Assembly: GCA_024401225.1 (NCBI GenBank)
Contig: JAKSLM010000001.1
Span: forward strand, 93,251 to 157,250
Direction: 5' to 3'
Length of the DNA stretch: 64,000 nt
Source: Bacteroidaceae bacterium
GTDB lineage: Bacteria; Bacteroidota; Bacteroidia; Bacteroidales; Bacteroidaceae
The translations under genes were made by a program, and so were the position numbers. Shown piece by piece: positions 25,815-35,343 of this stretch; within the stretch, counting starts at the first letter, position 1; each line of letters begins with the position of its first letter. A model generated the notes under the pieces. That model searched no databases. It worked only from the letters and a program-made list of their open reading frames with translations, and was not told where the DNA came from.

Positions 25815-25822
25815 TATCTTTG
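25815..25822 (+). promoter_or_regulatory. -7 box immediately before recF
   Basis: TATCTTTG ends only four bases before the recF ATG at 25827. Initiation at the usual distance would fall at or next to the start codon, implying a leaderless or nearly leaderless mRNA. Confidence 0.55.
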
Positions 25823-25826
25823 CATT

Positions 25827-26927
25827 ATGATTCTTCAGAAACTTACCATACTCAATTATCGCAACATAGCCGAAGCGGATATGCTTCTCTCGCCCAATGT
25901 AAACTGCTTTGTAGGTTCGAACGGCGAGGGCAAGACGAATGTGCTCGATGCCATATTCTTCCTGTCGTTCACTAAGAGCACAGCCAACAACATCGACTCG
26001 CTCAACATACGCCATGGAGAGGACCTGATGATGGTACAGGGCATATACGACCTTGAAGGAATGCAGGAAGAGATTTCAATTGGACTGAAGAACCATCAGA
26101 AGAAATCCGTGAAGCGAAACAAGAAGCCATACAAGAAGATGTCGGAACACATCGGCTTGCTGCCTCTCATACTCGTATCGCCAGGCGACTCGGAACTGAT
26201 AGCAAGCGGAAGCGACGAACGCCGCCGCTTTATGGACCTCGTCATCTCGCAGTTCAACCCCGACTACATGGCATCGCTCTCTGCCTACAACAAGGCTCTG
26301 CAACAGCGAAATGCAATGCTGAAGACAGAAGAAGAACCGAACCTTGACATCATGGCTGCCTACGAGGAGATGATGGCTATGTACGGCGAACGCGTATATG
26401 CAGAGCGCCAGCGATTCATAGAGGAGTTCATTCCCGTGTTCCAGCAATTGTATAGCGAGATTTCGGGCGGCAACGAGCAAGTCAGCCTGCGCTACATAAG
26501 CCACTGCCAGCGAGGGCCGCTGCTCGATGTCATACAGCGCGACCGCTACAAGGACCGCGCCATAGGCTACTCATTGCATGGCATTCACAAGGACGACCTG
26601 GAAATGCTGCTGAGCGGTTTCCCAATAAAGCGAGAAGGTTCGCAAGGACAGAACAAGACTTATCTCATTGCTCTGAAGCTTGCACAGTTCGATTTTCTGA
26701 AGAAGACTGGTTCACGCACTACACCTCTTTTATTATTAGACGACATTTTCGACAAGCTCGATGCCAAGCGTGTGGGCAACATCGTCAATCTGGTGTCGAG
26801 CGACAGGTTCGGCCAGATCTTCATCACCGATACAAACAGGGAGAACCTCGATAAGATCCTTGAGAAGTCGAATGGCGACTACCGCATATTCCAAGTCAAC
26901 GGCGGAGTGATAACCTACAACCCATAA
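25827..26927 (+). CDS. recF: DNA replication/repair protein RecF
   Basis: An SMC-like ATPase that loads RecA at single-strand gaps with RecO and RecR. The N-terminus MILQKLTILNYRNI is the family's canonical opening, so the start is secure. Walker A is GSNGEGKT (30-37). The signature region QGQNKTYLIALKLAQ and Walker B LLLDDIFDKLD are intact. Length is 366 aa. It is followed after 30 bases by a DciA-like gene. Confidence 0.95.
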   Translation: MILQKLTILNYRNIAEADMLLSPNVNCFVGSNGEGKTNVLDAIFFLSFTKSTANNIDSLNIRHGEDLMMVQGIYDLEGMQEEISIGLKNHQKKSVKRNKKPYKKMSEHIGLLPLILVSPGDSELIASGSDERRRFMDLVISQFNPDYMASLSAYNKALQQRNAMLKTEEEPNLDIMAAYEEMMAMYGERVYAERQRFIEEFIPVFQQLYSEISGGNEQVSLRYISHCQRGPLLDVIQRDRYKDRAIGYSLHGIHKDDLEMLLSGFPIKREGSQGQNKTYLIALKLAQFDFLKKTGSRTTPLLLLDDIFDKLDAKRVGNIVNLVSSDRFGQIFITDTNRENLDKILEKSNGDYRIFQVNGGVITYNP

Positions 26928-26957
26928 CCCCTACCCTATAACAAACATCCATCACCA

Positions 26958-27248
26958 GTGAGAAAATGTGAAGCATCGCCTATCGGCAACCTGATTCGTG
27001 AGGCACTCCGCAACGAAGGATTGGAGACTCCCCTCAACCAGTACCGTCTCATTCATTCATGGGAGGAAGTGATGGGTATGGGTATAGCCCGATACACAGG
27101 CAACATGTACATCCGCAATCAGACTCTTTACATTCAGATCACGTCGCCAGCCTTGCGGAATGAACTTTCGATGAACCGAAAATCAATCACACAGCGCCTC
27201 AATGCAAAAATAGAAGCAAACGTCATCACAGACATTCACTTCTATTAG
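26958..27248 (+). CDS. DUF721 / DciA-like protein
   Basis: A 96-aa protein starting at GTG. It carries the DUF721 pattern: a helix, then YRLIHSWEEVMG, then a KH-like beta segment with LYIQITSPALRNELSMNR. DciA proteins load or support the replicative helicase where DnaC is absent. The position directly behind recF fits a replication role. This short form is common in Bacteroidetes. It ends 17 bases before the 22-base-period array that forms its terminator. Confidence 0.85.
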   Translation: MRKCEASPIGNLIREALRNEGLETPLNQYRLIHSWEEVMGMGIARYTGNMYIRNQTLYIQITSPALRNELSMNRKSITQRLNAKIEANVITDIHFY

Positions 27249-27265
27249 TTACATATCGAAAAACG

Positions 27266-27341
27266 CCTTGCAAGGACATCGCAAACTCCTTGCAATGTGT
27301 AAGGCAACTCCTTGCAAGGAATCGGTCGAATCCTTGCAAGG
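27266..27341. repeat. 22-base-period palindrome array, family 1, locus A
   Basis: CCTTGCAAGG, a perfect 10-base palindrome, starts at 27266, 27310 and 27332, with a degenerate copy (CCTTGCAATG) at 27288. Every step is exactly 22 bases with 12-base spacers of differing sequence. The same organisation recurs at 45455-45530. Confidence 0.85.
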
Positions 27342-27349
27342 AGTTTTTT
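27306..27349 (+). terminator. Terminator built from repeat units 3 and 4 of locus A
   Basis: AACTCCTTGCAAGGA (27306-27320) pairs perfectly with TCCTTGCAAGGAGTT (27331-27345) over 15 bp with a 10-base loop, followed by a T-run. It would end recF-dciA transcription and is convergent with the histidine kinase gene. Confidence 0.8.
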
Positions 27350-27353
27350 CGCG

Positions 27354-30300
27354 TTATTTCTCCTTTCTCAATTCAGCCTTTACGAAGATGCTGATACGCG
27401 AGCCGAATCCTTCCTTACTCTCCAGTACGATACGGCATCCAAGTCCTTCGGCAAGGCGGCGTGAGATGTTAAGACCGATACCGAGTCCAGGAACAAACTC
27501 GTCATCTTTCCAGAAGAGATCAAACACCGCTTGCTGTTTCTCAAGTGGTATGCCGACGCCTGTATCCGACACCATGATCTCCACTTCGTTTGAGTTGTAA
27601 TGATAGACTGGCGAAAGAACGATTGTACCTTCGTTAGTGAACTTGATTGCATTCGATATGAAGTGATCAAGGATATACTTCAATCGAGTACGGTCCGAAT
27701 CCACATAGATGTAGTGGCGGAATGAGGTTACGATGAAGTTTACGCCATCACGCATGCGTGGCGTCCAATCCTTCTGCAGTTCATCAATCAGATCGGATAC
27801 GTTGAACTCTGAGTTGACATATTGCAGACGACCGCTCTCTATACGAGAGAACATGAGGATATCCTCAATCATGCTGGCAAGGCGAGCATTGTTTTCTGAT
27901 ATATGGTCGGCAATCTCAGCAAGTTCATCATCCGACAAGCATCCCTCTGGCAATGATGCTACGACATCAGAGAATCCTACTACGGCATTGAGCGGAGTAC
28001 GGATCTCATGACTGATGGTTGTGAGGAAGTTCTCCTTCTGCTGCGCTTCCTCCGCAAGGCGAAGAGCAGTCTGGAGGTCTTGCTCGTACTGCTTGTTTTC
28101 ATCTATATTGATGATGAGACCATCGAAATGCTTGCGTCCGCCTGTAAAGAGGACTACGAAGCGAAGCTGCCACCAATGGTATATTCCATCACCATCCACA
28201 TCGGCATAGAGTTCGAATCCGTGCGAGCCTTCGTTGGCCAATGCTGCCTTGATGGCAAGTACGTCCTCATTTTTATTAGGATGTACGCGCGCGAGGATGC
28301 CTTTGAGTTCTTCCTCCGAACGGAGCGAACGGCTATCGGCACCACGCACAGCCAGCGAACGGTTTTCCGCATTCTGTTTTACTTGAGCAAGCAAATCCTC
28401 CTCTCCTCGTTCACGAAGCCATAGGATAAGTCCACCCCAGATGACAAACACAAGGACATAGAAGAGTACGAGCAATATACGATGTATCCACCACTGGAAT
28501 GGCTTTGCATATCGTTCAGGAGCATTTACAATATGGAAGCGACCTGCATAGTCATGATACTTCAGGCCAAGGCGCTCCATAGCATGATAATCCATATAGT
28601 AAGCTTTCTCGTGCTGACGACCATTAAGTTCTGCAGTCGGTGTATTATGAAGCTTACGGGCTCCGGCATGTGCAATATCAGTACCAACTGTACGATAGTC
28701 GGCAAAATAACCTGCAAGGAATGATGCCTTAGCATTTGCGAATCCGGCCTTAACTGCTGTAAACTGAGGACGTCCGGACGCATTTACAATGAGCGTGCTG
28801 TAGGTATCATACTTAAAGGATATCTGAGGAAACTGGTTGGAGTACATGAGTACTTTGCGGCTATTGCTCAACTTCACCTCACGAGTATCGGTCTCCAAGC
28901 CGTTGCTTGCTGGTGACGCCATGCTGAATGTGGTGACCACGACGCTGTCGTCCCACGCCGTATGAGTCTCCTCTGCATCTGGAGACCTGAACAGGTGATA
29001 GTCGGTATTGTCCACATAAGGAGGACGCGAGATGGCCTGTCGAAGTTCCTGACGGATGAGGCTGTCCTGGCTAAAGTAGTCCAGCTCAGCCTCAACGGAG
29101 GTTTTATGACCAAGCTCTACTGCAAGATCAATATTAGTGGTGTAGTCTATAGGATCATAGAATGCCACCGCATTAGGGAAATCGCGCAATCGCTCCCAAT
29201 CTGGATGGTGAAGAGCTCCAAAGATGATTGGTATGGTATCACCAGATGCGAAATAGTTGGAGAGCGGGTGGTTCATAAGCTCATTGTATGGGCGGTCGCC
29301 TTCCACAAGAACAAGGTCTGGATACCAACCAATGCGATTGAGCGAATCAGCTATAGTCTTCATGCGATCCAAGCCTGAGTCCTGGGTGGAGTTAATGCCC
29401 AGATATACATTGCAAATATCGGGAGCAATGCCGTTTGCAAACAATGTTTCGTTAATGGCATTATCGAATGCACGGTAGTGCGTGATTCCCTGATCATAAC
29501 CATGGATGACCATCACACGGCTCATCTTGCGGTTACCTCCATCGTTGATCTGGCACGACTGGAACGTACCTGCAGTAAAGGCAAAGCTGAGCACGAGAAG
29601 AAGCATCTGAACATAGCGCTTGAGATGGAAGAAGAAACGGGAACCCTTGCCCAAGGTACTTGACACACCAATGGTACCGTCCTGCTTCTCGATGATCGTC
29701 TTGGAGATGTTGAGTCCAAGACCTGTACCACAATCGGTCTCGTTCTCCTTGACATAGCGATCGAAGACGTGCTGCTGGTGTGTCTCATCTATACCAATGC
29801 CAGTATCAGCAACATATATCTCAACCACATCGTCAAGTACATGTTGCCAGCCTATGGTAACGGAACCGGCTGCTGTAAACTTGAACGAATTGCTGAGGAA
29901 ATTGTTAATCACCTGAATGGTTCGTACACGGTCTATGTTCACCTCCACATCATCAACATCCTGGAACTCCAGGAAGGAAAGGTGCTTTGGAGCAATAACC
30001 TTGTTTGTCATGTATGCTTCATGAACAAGTTCGCGAACTGAGACAGGCTTCTGTATGAGTTGGAAGTCGTCCGACTCTACCGTTGCCTTTTCTACCACGC
30101 TATCAATCATTCGGAGAATCATTTCTGTATTCTGGCGAATGATAGCTCCGTACTCTTGGCGCTCACCAGGCTCGAACGACATATCCTTATTGGTAAGCAG
30201 CATCGAGAAACCTGTAATGGCATTGAGCGGAGTACGAAGGTCGTGAGAGATGTTTGCAAGGAAGTTCTCCTTGAGCGAAACCTCACTGGCACGATGCTGT

Positions 30301-31913
30301 GCCTTGAGAAGAGTCTGCTCTATCTCCTGCATCTCATCTACATTGAGAAGGATGCCATGGATCTCATCGCGCATAGCGGTCTCATCGGTAGCGAAGTATG
30401 TGAGCTCTGCCCATATCCAGTTGCGGCCTTGGCTGGCAGTCATCTTGATGCGGAAACGCTGGCGTCCGCGATACTTCTTGAAGTCGCGCAGGATGTAGTA
30501 GCTCGACATGGTGTCTGGATGCACCATGGATTTCAATTGTTCGAATGTAATTACATTAGTCGGCATATTGTAGGCTTGCGCAAACTGAGCACTCACCTGA
30601 ATGTTGCCATGGGATATGGTCCAAAGTGTGTTGTGAGGATCGGTAAAGAGAAGGTTATGCATCTTCTCCTCATAAAGGAGATCGTTGATGACACCCTGAG
30701 TTCCTGTAAGGTTCCATCGGCGCAGCAGGATGATGATACCCCAAGAAACGAGCGCACCAATGAGCACTATGGACAACAGAATCAGCGAACGCTCCCAAGG
30801 ATGCGAGATGGAAGAAGGGACATTGGCTATGTCAAAGCGCTTACGCAGCTCCTCACATCGATCAGCGATTCCCATTCTCACCATTGCTTTATAATCGAGG
30901 TTGTAAGTTGGAGCATGGCGCACTATGCCAAGCTGATCAGGACGCGCTCCACGCAGGATGCGAGCAGCATACGCCACTTGATCGTTGATCTGAGTCTCGA
31001 GTGTGGTGAAGAAGCCGCCAAGGAAGAGCGGGTTGTCAGAACCCATATTATATTGTTCGCGGATGCATGTGAATTGTGGTTCTCGTGCAGAATTGATGAG
31101 CGAGTTGGCATAGGAGTCAAACTTCACCTGAAGATGAGTGACCTGAGTGGTCGTATGCATAATCTTCGAAAGCACCTGCTCCGCCTCTTCCTCGGTCTCG
31201 CCAGGCAAGGCATTGAGCATCGGATCGGCAACGGACGCAAAGTTGATGATACGGCGGCGTGGGTAATGCCTCTGAAGATAGTCGGCTTCAAGATTGCGCA
31301 GAGCACCCGTATTGATATAGAAACGTGATGAGTCCGCAAGCTGACTGAAGAGGCTGATGCGGAGTGAGTCCTGATAGCCATTGGAGTCGAGCTGGATAGT
31401 AATCGAAGTCTTATCGTCAAACTCATTGCAAATGTCGATGTTGCGGACAAGGTCGATGGCATCTTCGTATCCTGTGATGCGAGGATAGTTTGCCATGGAA
31501 TCAATATAAACCACATTTACACCGGCGAAAACAATAGGAAGCGAAGTGAATACCGAATCATAAAGAAAACGGTTAAGTGTCATGTAATAGGCAGGATCGT
31601 CGTTGCAAAGCACAACCTCAGGCTTTGCCGAAGCTATGGAGTCGGTCAATGAAGCTTTGAATGCTTCAAAGTTGTGACGATAGTCCTCGTGAGGAGCTTT
31701 AAGATAGAAATGATGGATGCGAGCATTTATGCCTTCCTTGGTAAATGCTTCTGTCATCAGTTCATTAAATACATCCTCTCGTTCCACTATGCTATCCCAC
31801 GAATGGATGACAAGTACCGAGCGCTCCACCCCAGAGGATTGTCGGGTGCCACAGGAGTGGATGACTATCATCAGGAGCATCAGTAATATTAGGTATAGCG
31901 GTCGGCGTCTCAT
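27354..31913 (-). CDS. Tandem double sensor histidine kinase
   Basis: A 1519-aa protein holding two complete sensor kinases in one frame. Half 1: lipoprotein-like signal (Cys21), periplasmic sensor to about residue 370, a membrane helix, a PAS-like region, HisKA with His557 in SHDLRTPLN, and HATPase with GTGLGLNISK. At about residue 770 a second signal-like helix starts (MLLLVLSFAFTAGTF, Cys787), followed by a second periplasmic sensor, a membrane helix, HisKA with His1302 in SHEIRTPLN and HATPase with GLGIGLNISR. The two sensors resemble each other, so this looks like a tandem duplication fused by loss of a stop codon. No receiver domain and no regulator gene nearby. Confidence 0.9.
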   Translation of the reverse strand: MRRRPLYLILLMLLMIVIHSCGTRQSSGVERSVLVIHSWDSIVEREDVFNELMTEAFTKEGINARIHHFYLKAPHEDYRHNFEAFKASLTDSIASAKPEVVLCNDDPAYYMTLNRFLYDSVFTSLPIVFAGVNVVYIDSMANYPRITGYEDAIDLVRNIDICNEFDDKTSITIQLDSNGYQDSLRISLFSQLADSSRFYINTGALRNLEADYLQRHYPRRRIINFASVADPMLNALPGETEEEAEQVLSKIMHTTTQVTHLQVKFDSYANSLINSAREPQFTCIREQYNMGSDNPLFLGGFFTTLETQINDQVAYAARILRGARPDQLGIVRHAPTYNLDYKAMVRMGIADRCEELRKRFDIANVPSSISHPWERSLILLSIVLIGALVSWGIIILLRRWNLTGTQGVINDLLYEEKMHNLLFTDPHNTLWTISHGNIQVSAQFAQAYNMPTNVITFEQLKSMVHPDTMSSYYILRDFKKYRGRQRFRIKMTASQGRNWIWAELTYFATDETAMRDEIHGILLNVDEMQEIEQTLLKAQHRASEVSLKENFLANISHDLRTPLNAITGFSMLLTNKDMSFEPGERQEYGAIIRQNTEMILRMIDSVVEKATVESDDFQLIQKPVSVRELVHEAYMTNKVIAPKHLSFLEFQDVDDVEVNIDRVRTIQVINNFLSNSFKFTAAGSVTIGWQHVLDDVVEIYVADTGIGIDETHQQHVFDRYVKENETDCGTGLGLNISKTIIEKQDGTIGVSSTLGKGSRFFFHLKRYVQMLLLVLSFAFTAGTFQSCQINDGGNRKMSRVMVIHGYDQGITHYRAFDNAINETLFANGIAPDICNVYLGINSTQDSGLDRMKTIADSLNRIGWYPDLVLVEGDRPYNELMNHPLSNYFASGDTIPIIFGALHHPDWERLRDFPNAVAFYDPIDYTTNIDLAVELGHKTSVEAELDYFSQDSLIRQELRQAISRPPYVDNTDYHLFRSPDAEETHTAWDDSVVVTTFSMASPASNGLETDTREVKLSNSRKVLMYSNQFPQISFKYDTYSTLIVNASGRPQFTAVKAGFANAKASFLAGYFADYRTVGTDIAHAGARKLHNTPTAELNGRQHEKAYYMDYHAMERLGLKYHDYAGRFHIVNAPERYAKPFQWWIHRILLVLFYVLVFVIWGGLILWLRERGEEDLLAQVKQNAENRSLAVRGADSRSLRSEEELKGILARVHPNKNEDVLAIKAALANEGSHGFELYADVDGDGIYHWWQLRFVVLFTGGRKHFDGLIINIDENKQYEQDLQTALRLAEEAQQKENFLTTISHEIRTPLNAVVGFSDVVASLPEGCLSDDELAEIADHISENNARLASMIEDILMFSRIESGRLQYVNSEFNVSDLIDELQKDWTPRMRDGVNFIVTSFRHYIYVDSDRTRLKYILDHFISNAIKFTNEGTIVLSPVYHYNSNEVEIMVSDTGVGIPLEKQQAVFDLFWKDDEFVPGLGIGLNISRRLAEGLGCRIVLESKEGFGSRISIFVKAELRKEK

Positions 31914-31974
31914 ATTGATCAGGTATTTATAAGTTAAGATTCCGGATTAGGATTAGGTCTCTATATAAGGTTAG

Positions 31975-32886
31975 TTAGTTTTGTTCTGTGTTAGATAGTA
32001 TGTCGGTAAATACTTGTGGGTAGCCAGTCTCGAACTTGAGATGTTCGCCTGTGATAGGATGTGTAAACTCAAGTCGGAAAGCATGAAGGCATATGCGGCC
32101 AGCAGGGTCAGTCTGAGCGCCATACTTATGGTCGCCTGCAATGGAATGGTGAAGGTCCTGCATGTGAACACGAATCTGGTTCTTGCGACCTGTGTCGAGT
32201 TTCAGTTCGACGAGCGAATATCCATTGGCACGGCGTATGGTGCGATAGTTGGTCACAGCACGCTTTCCACCATTGTCCTGCATCGAACTGTACACCACGT
32301 ACATCTTATTTTCCAAGAGCCAGGAAGTGATGCTGCCGTTATCTTTCTCCATATCGCCTTCACACACAGCGATGTAACGGCGATCGGTCACAATTTCCTT
32401 CCAATGGTCGGTAAACATCTGCTGCACATCGCGGCGCTTTGCGAAGAGCAGAAGGCCTGATGTCTCACGGTCCAATCTATGAACGGTGTGAACCGAGAAG
32501 GTGCGTGAAGTGCGCTTTACGTACTCATCGAGAATATCCTTGACCGTCTGTGAACGACTGCCAGGCTGAGCATTGGTAAGGATGCCCTGAGCCTTCTCCA
32601 CGACGATGATGAAAGCATCTTCATACACAATCTTCACCCATCGGTTGCGGAAGTCGTGCTTATGGCGCTTGTTGGCTATCTGCACAAGCTGGCCTGGTCG
32701 GAGTGGTGCATTAAACTGAGTGGTAATCACCTTATCGACATAGACCATGCGCTGCGAGAGCAGTTCCTTGATGCGTGTTCTTGAGCCTCCCACATTCTTA
32801 AGCAGGAAAGCCATCAGTTCACTTTCTTCACGTACTTTATAGTCAACGAATTTTGTTGCAGCTTTTTTATCGAAATAATCACTCAT
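31975..32886 (-). CDS. RluA-family RNA pseudouridine synthase
   Basis: Converts uridine to pseudouridine in rRNA or tRNA. The catalytic motif HRLDRETSGLL carries Asp139 counted from the chosen start. An S4-like RNA-binding segment precedes it, and the KNQIRVHMQDLHHSIAGDHKYG block follows. The start at 32886 (MSDYFDKK) is preferred over an upstream in-frame ATG at 32934 that lies inside rlmD. RluA, RluC and RluD members share this architecture and the target site cannot be told from sequence alone. Confidence 0.92.
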   Translation of the reverse strand: MSDYFDKKAATKFVDYKVREESELMAFLLKNVGGSRTRIKELLSQRMVYVDKVITTQFNAPLRPGQLVQIANKRHKHDFRNRWVKIVYEDAFIIVVEKAQGILTNAQPGSRSQTVKDILDEYVKRTSRTFSVHTVHRLDRETSGLLLFAKRRDVQQMFTDHWKEIVTDRRYIAVCEGDMEKDNGSITSWLLENKMYVVYSSMQDNGGKRAVTNYRTIRRANGYSLVELKLDTGRKNQIRVHMQDLHHSIAGDHKYGAQTDPAGRICLHAFRLEFTHPITGEHLKFETGYPQVFTDILSNTEQN

Positions 32887-32899
32887 AAGGTCTTCTTTA

Positions 32900-34315
32900 T
32901 TATCTTCTTTCCAGGAGAACGACATTCTCCACATGCTGTGTGTGAGGGAACATATCTACAGGCTGTACCTTTGTCACCTTGTAATCAACGTCAAGCAACT
33001 GAAGGTCGCGAGCCTGAGTAGCAGGATTGCAACTTACATATACGATACGCTGCGGTGCAGCAAAAAGTATGGTATCGATGACATCCTGATGCATTCCGGC
33101 ACGTGGAGGGTCGGTGATGATGACATCCGGACGTCCGTACTGAGCAATGAACTCCTTGTTGAGGATGTCCTTCATGTCGCCTGCGAAGAACAGGGTGTTG
33201 TCCACACCATTCACCTCCGAGTTGACCTTTGCATCCTCAATAGCCTCAGGCACGTATTCGATGCCTATCACTTTGCGAGCATGCTTTGCCACAAAGTTTG
33301 CTATCGTACCAGTACCGGTATAGAGGTCGTAAACCAATTCGTCGCCTGTCAGGCCAGCAAAACTGCGTGCTACGCTGTAGAGTTCGTAAGCCTGATCAGT
33401 ATTGGTCTGGTAGAACGACTTTGGACCCACCTTGAAGCGAAGGTCCTCCATCGTCTCGTAGATATATTCTGTACCCTTGAAACAATGCACTTCCTGATCG
33501 CCAAAGGTATCGTTAGCTTTGTGATTGTCCACATAGAGAAGCGATGTGATCTCAGGGAAGGTATCAGCAAGATGCTGGAGCAGATCCATTGCTTGCTTTT
33601 GCTCGTCTTGATTATCAATACGGAACTGCATGAGGAGCATAAACTCCCCGGTGTTGCTGTTACGCAACATCATGGAACGGAGCAGTCCCTTGTTCTCACG
33701 AAGGTTGTAGAACACCAGGCTGTGAGCCAAAGCATATTCGCGTATGTCGTTTCGAATGCGATTCTGCAGGTCATCCATCAGACGGCACTCCTGAATGTCA
33801 AGAATCTTGTCGAACGCCCCTGTGATATGGAATCCAACAGCATCCATCACGTCATACTTCACATCCTGCTTTATCTCATCCTCTGTAAGCCAGCGCTTGT
33901 CAGAGAATCCATACTCAAGCTTGTTGCGGTATTCGCAAATCTTCTTGCTGCCGAGGATAGGCATAAACTCTGGCAATTCAATCTTACCTATGCGAGTCAA
34001 GTTGTCGTACACCTGCTGTTGCTTTGCCTTCAACTGTTCTTCGTACTTCAAGCATTGCCACTTGCATCCACCACAGATGCCGTAGTGCTTGCAGAACGGA
34101 GTGTCGCGCAACGGCGAGTACTCATGTATCTTGGTTGCCACGGCTTCCATGTAGCTCGATTTCTTCTTCTTCACCTGAAGGTCAACCACATCACCTGGTA
34201 CGACAAACGGTACAAACACCACCTTGTCATCGATTCGAGTCAACGATTTGCCTTCAGCAGCAACAGCCGTGATGGTCACGTTCTCAAAGTATGGGAGTTT
34301 CTTCTTATTTCTCAT
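32900..34315 (-). CDS. rlmD: 23S rRNA (uracil-5-)-methyltransferase RlmD/RumA type
   Basis: A 471-aa SAM-dependent methyltransferase. The N-terminal TRAM domain is followed by iron-sulfur ligands Cys75, Cys81 and Cys84 (CKHYGICGGC) and a later Cys in DIQECRLMD. The catalytic part has YDLYTGTGTIANFVA, TDPPRAGM and VYVSCNPAT with the nucleophilic Cys. It is the middle gene of a tight minus-strand operon (gaps of 5 and 13 bases). TrmA-family paralogues in Bacteroidetes differ in target, so rRNA position 1939 is likely but not shown. Confidence 0.92.
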   Translation of the reverse strand: MRNKKKLPYFENVTITAVAAEGKSLTRIDDKVVFVPFVVPGDVVDLQVKKKKSSYMEAVATKIHEYSPLRDTPFCKHYGICGGCKWQCLKYEEQLKAKQQQVYDNLTRIGKIELPEFMPILGSKKICEYRNKLEYGFSDKRWLTEDEIKQDVKYDVMDAVGFHITGAFDKILDIQECRLMDDLQNRIRNDIREYALAHSLVFYNLRENKGLLRSMMLRNSNTGEFMLLMQFRIDNQDEQKQAMDLLQHLADTFPEITSLLYVDNHKANDTFGDQEVHCFKGTEYIYETMEDLRFKVGPKSFYQTNTDQAYELYSVARSFAGLTGDELVYDLYTGTGTIANFVAKHARKVIGIEYVPEAIEDAKVNSEVNGVDNTLFFAGDMKDILNKEFIAQYGRPDVIITDPPRAGMHQDVIDTILFAAPQRIVYVSCNPATQARDLQLLDVDYKVTKVQPVDMFPHTQHVENVVLLERR

Positions 34316-34320
34316 TTCAA

Positions 34321-35313
34321 TTATTTTTCTTTGTTTAAGATATTAACCAGATTCATCTTCACCTCTTCTTCCACAAGTTTCTCATCGCTCTTCATTGAGG
34401 CATAGAGATAGTTGAACGGCATTATGGAAATCCAGAATATGAAACTGGCAAGATACTGTGTAATGATCAGGATTATGATAAACCACAATCCAAAATTGCG
34501 TGGCAAGTCAATCACATCGCCTTGCAGAGCAGAGGTTGTGGCGCTGAAGTTGGCTGCAGCCATTACAACAGCGGGGCAGATCAGGATGGCAAGAAGCAAC
34601 CACTCGATGATGCCTATCACGATGCTCATGCCAAACAATTTGCTCCACATCTTCATGCCTCGCTTATAACCGTATGTTGCTGCAGGCACCAAGCGCTTCT
34701 TCTCGAAATAGATTGATGGCAAAACCATGTAGAGAGGAACGCATGCTACGACAAGACCTATAAAAAGGAACATGCTGACAGCTATCTTACCTGCGCCAAG
34801 CATCATTCCTTCTGTAGGAACCATCAGAGGTGCAACACATAGTGCGCCACCTATCATTCCAACCACAGCTGTACAGCAAACGTAAACCAGATATTTTACC
34901 GAGTAGCGAAGCGACGACTTCCATAGAGGCAACAGTTTCTTTGTCTTTACCTCGAGTCCTTTTGAATGGATGTGAGTGAGGCGGAAAATGAATCCGACAT
35001 ACAGCACACATGCTGCTAAAAGAAGCAAGAGGAACAACCCAACCCCAGCAAAAAGTCCTGGCGACTGGACAGTCCTTGTCAGCATGGAAATCTCCGCCAA
35101 CTGTATGGTTCGAGCATCACTAAGCAGGTAGATCAGAGTCGATGCTACCAAAGTGTAGAATATTGCATAAGGAAGCGTAGCCTTTAGGATGAATGTAAAG
35201 TTGTCGGTCACAAAACTGATACCTGCCGACAGAGCCTTTGCTATGCCACGGTAACTATAAAACTGAAGGTTCTTTTCTTCGATCTTCTCCTCCATTTCAT
35301 CTATTTTATCCAT
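34321..35313 (-). CDS. Polytopic membrane protein of unknown function
   Basis: A 330-aa protein with about seven hydrophobic segments spread from roughly residue 40 to the C-terminus, a charged N-terminus (DEMEEKIEEKN) and an acidic cytoplasmic tail. No family was recognised; the spacing resembles the DUF975/glycerophosphodiester-phosphodiesterase membrane-domain type, but not convincingly. The start at 35313 (MDKIDEM) is chosen because the -7 box at 35344-35351 lies between it and an upstream ATG. It heads the rlmD-rluA operon. Confidence 0.75.
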   Translation of the reverse strand: MDKIDEMEEKIEEKNLQFYSYRGIAKALSAGISFVTDNFTFILKATLPYAIFYTLVASTLIYLLSDARTIQLAEISMLTRTVQSPGLFAGVGLFLLLLLAACVLYVGFIFRLTHIHSKGLEVKTKKLLPLWKSSLRYSVKYLVYVCCTAVVGMIGGALCVAPLMVPTEGMMLGAGKIAVSMFLFIGLVVACVPLYMVLPSIYFEKKRLVPAATYGYKRGMKMWSKLFGMSIVIGIIEWLLLAILICPAVVMAAANFSATTSALQGDVIDLPRNFGLWFIIILIITQYLASFIFWISIMPFNYLYASMKSDEKLVEEEVKMNLVNILNKEK

Positions 35314-35343
35314 AACAAAATATTTTATTACATTTTTATTTTG

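Noticed and set aside
27266-27341. CRISPR array
   Set aside because: Repeats are only 10 bases, spacers 12, palindromic, four units, no cas genes; both dimensions are far below CRISPR sizes.
29590-29640. Frameshift or assembly error creating the tandem kinase
   Set aside because: Not excluded, but the frame is continuous, both halves are complete, and no homopolymer run lies at the junction; kept as one gene with a check proposed.
32933-34405. Long plus-strand open frame opposite rlmD
   Set aside because: It is antisense to a gene with intact iron-sulfur and catalytic motifs and has no recognisable domain; an effect of codon bias on the other strand. The same holds for open frames opposite the tandem kinase (30060-31328) and mnmA (244-858).
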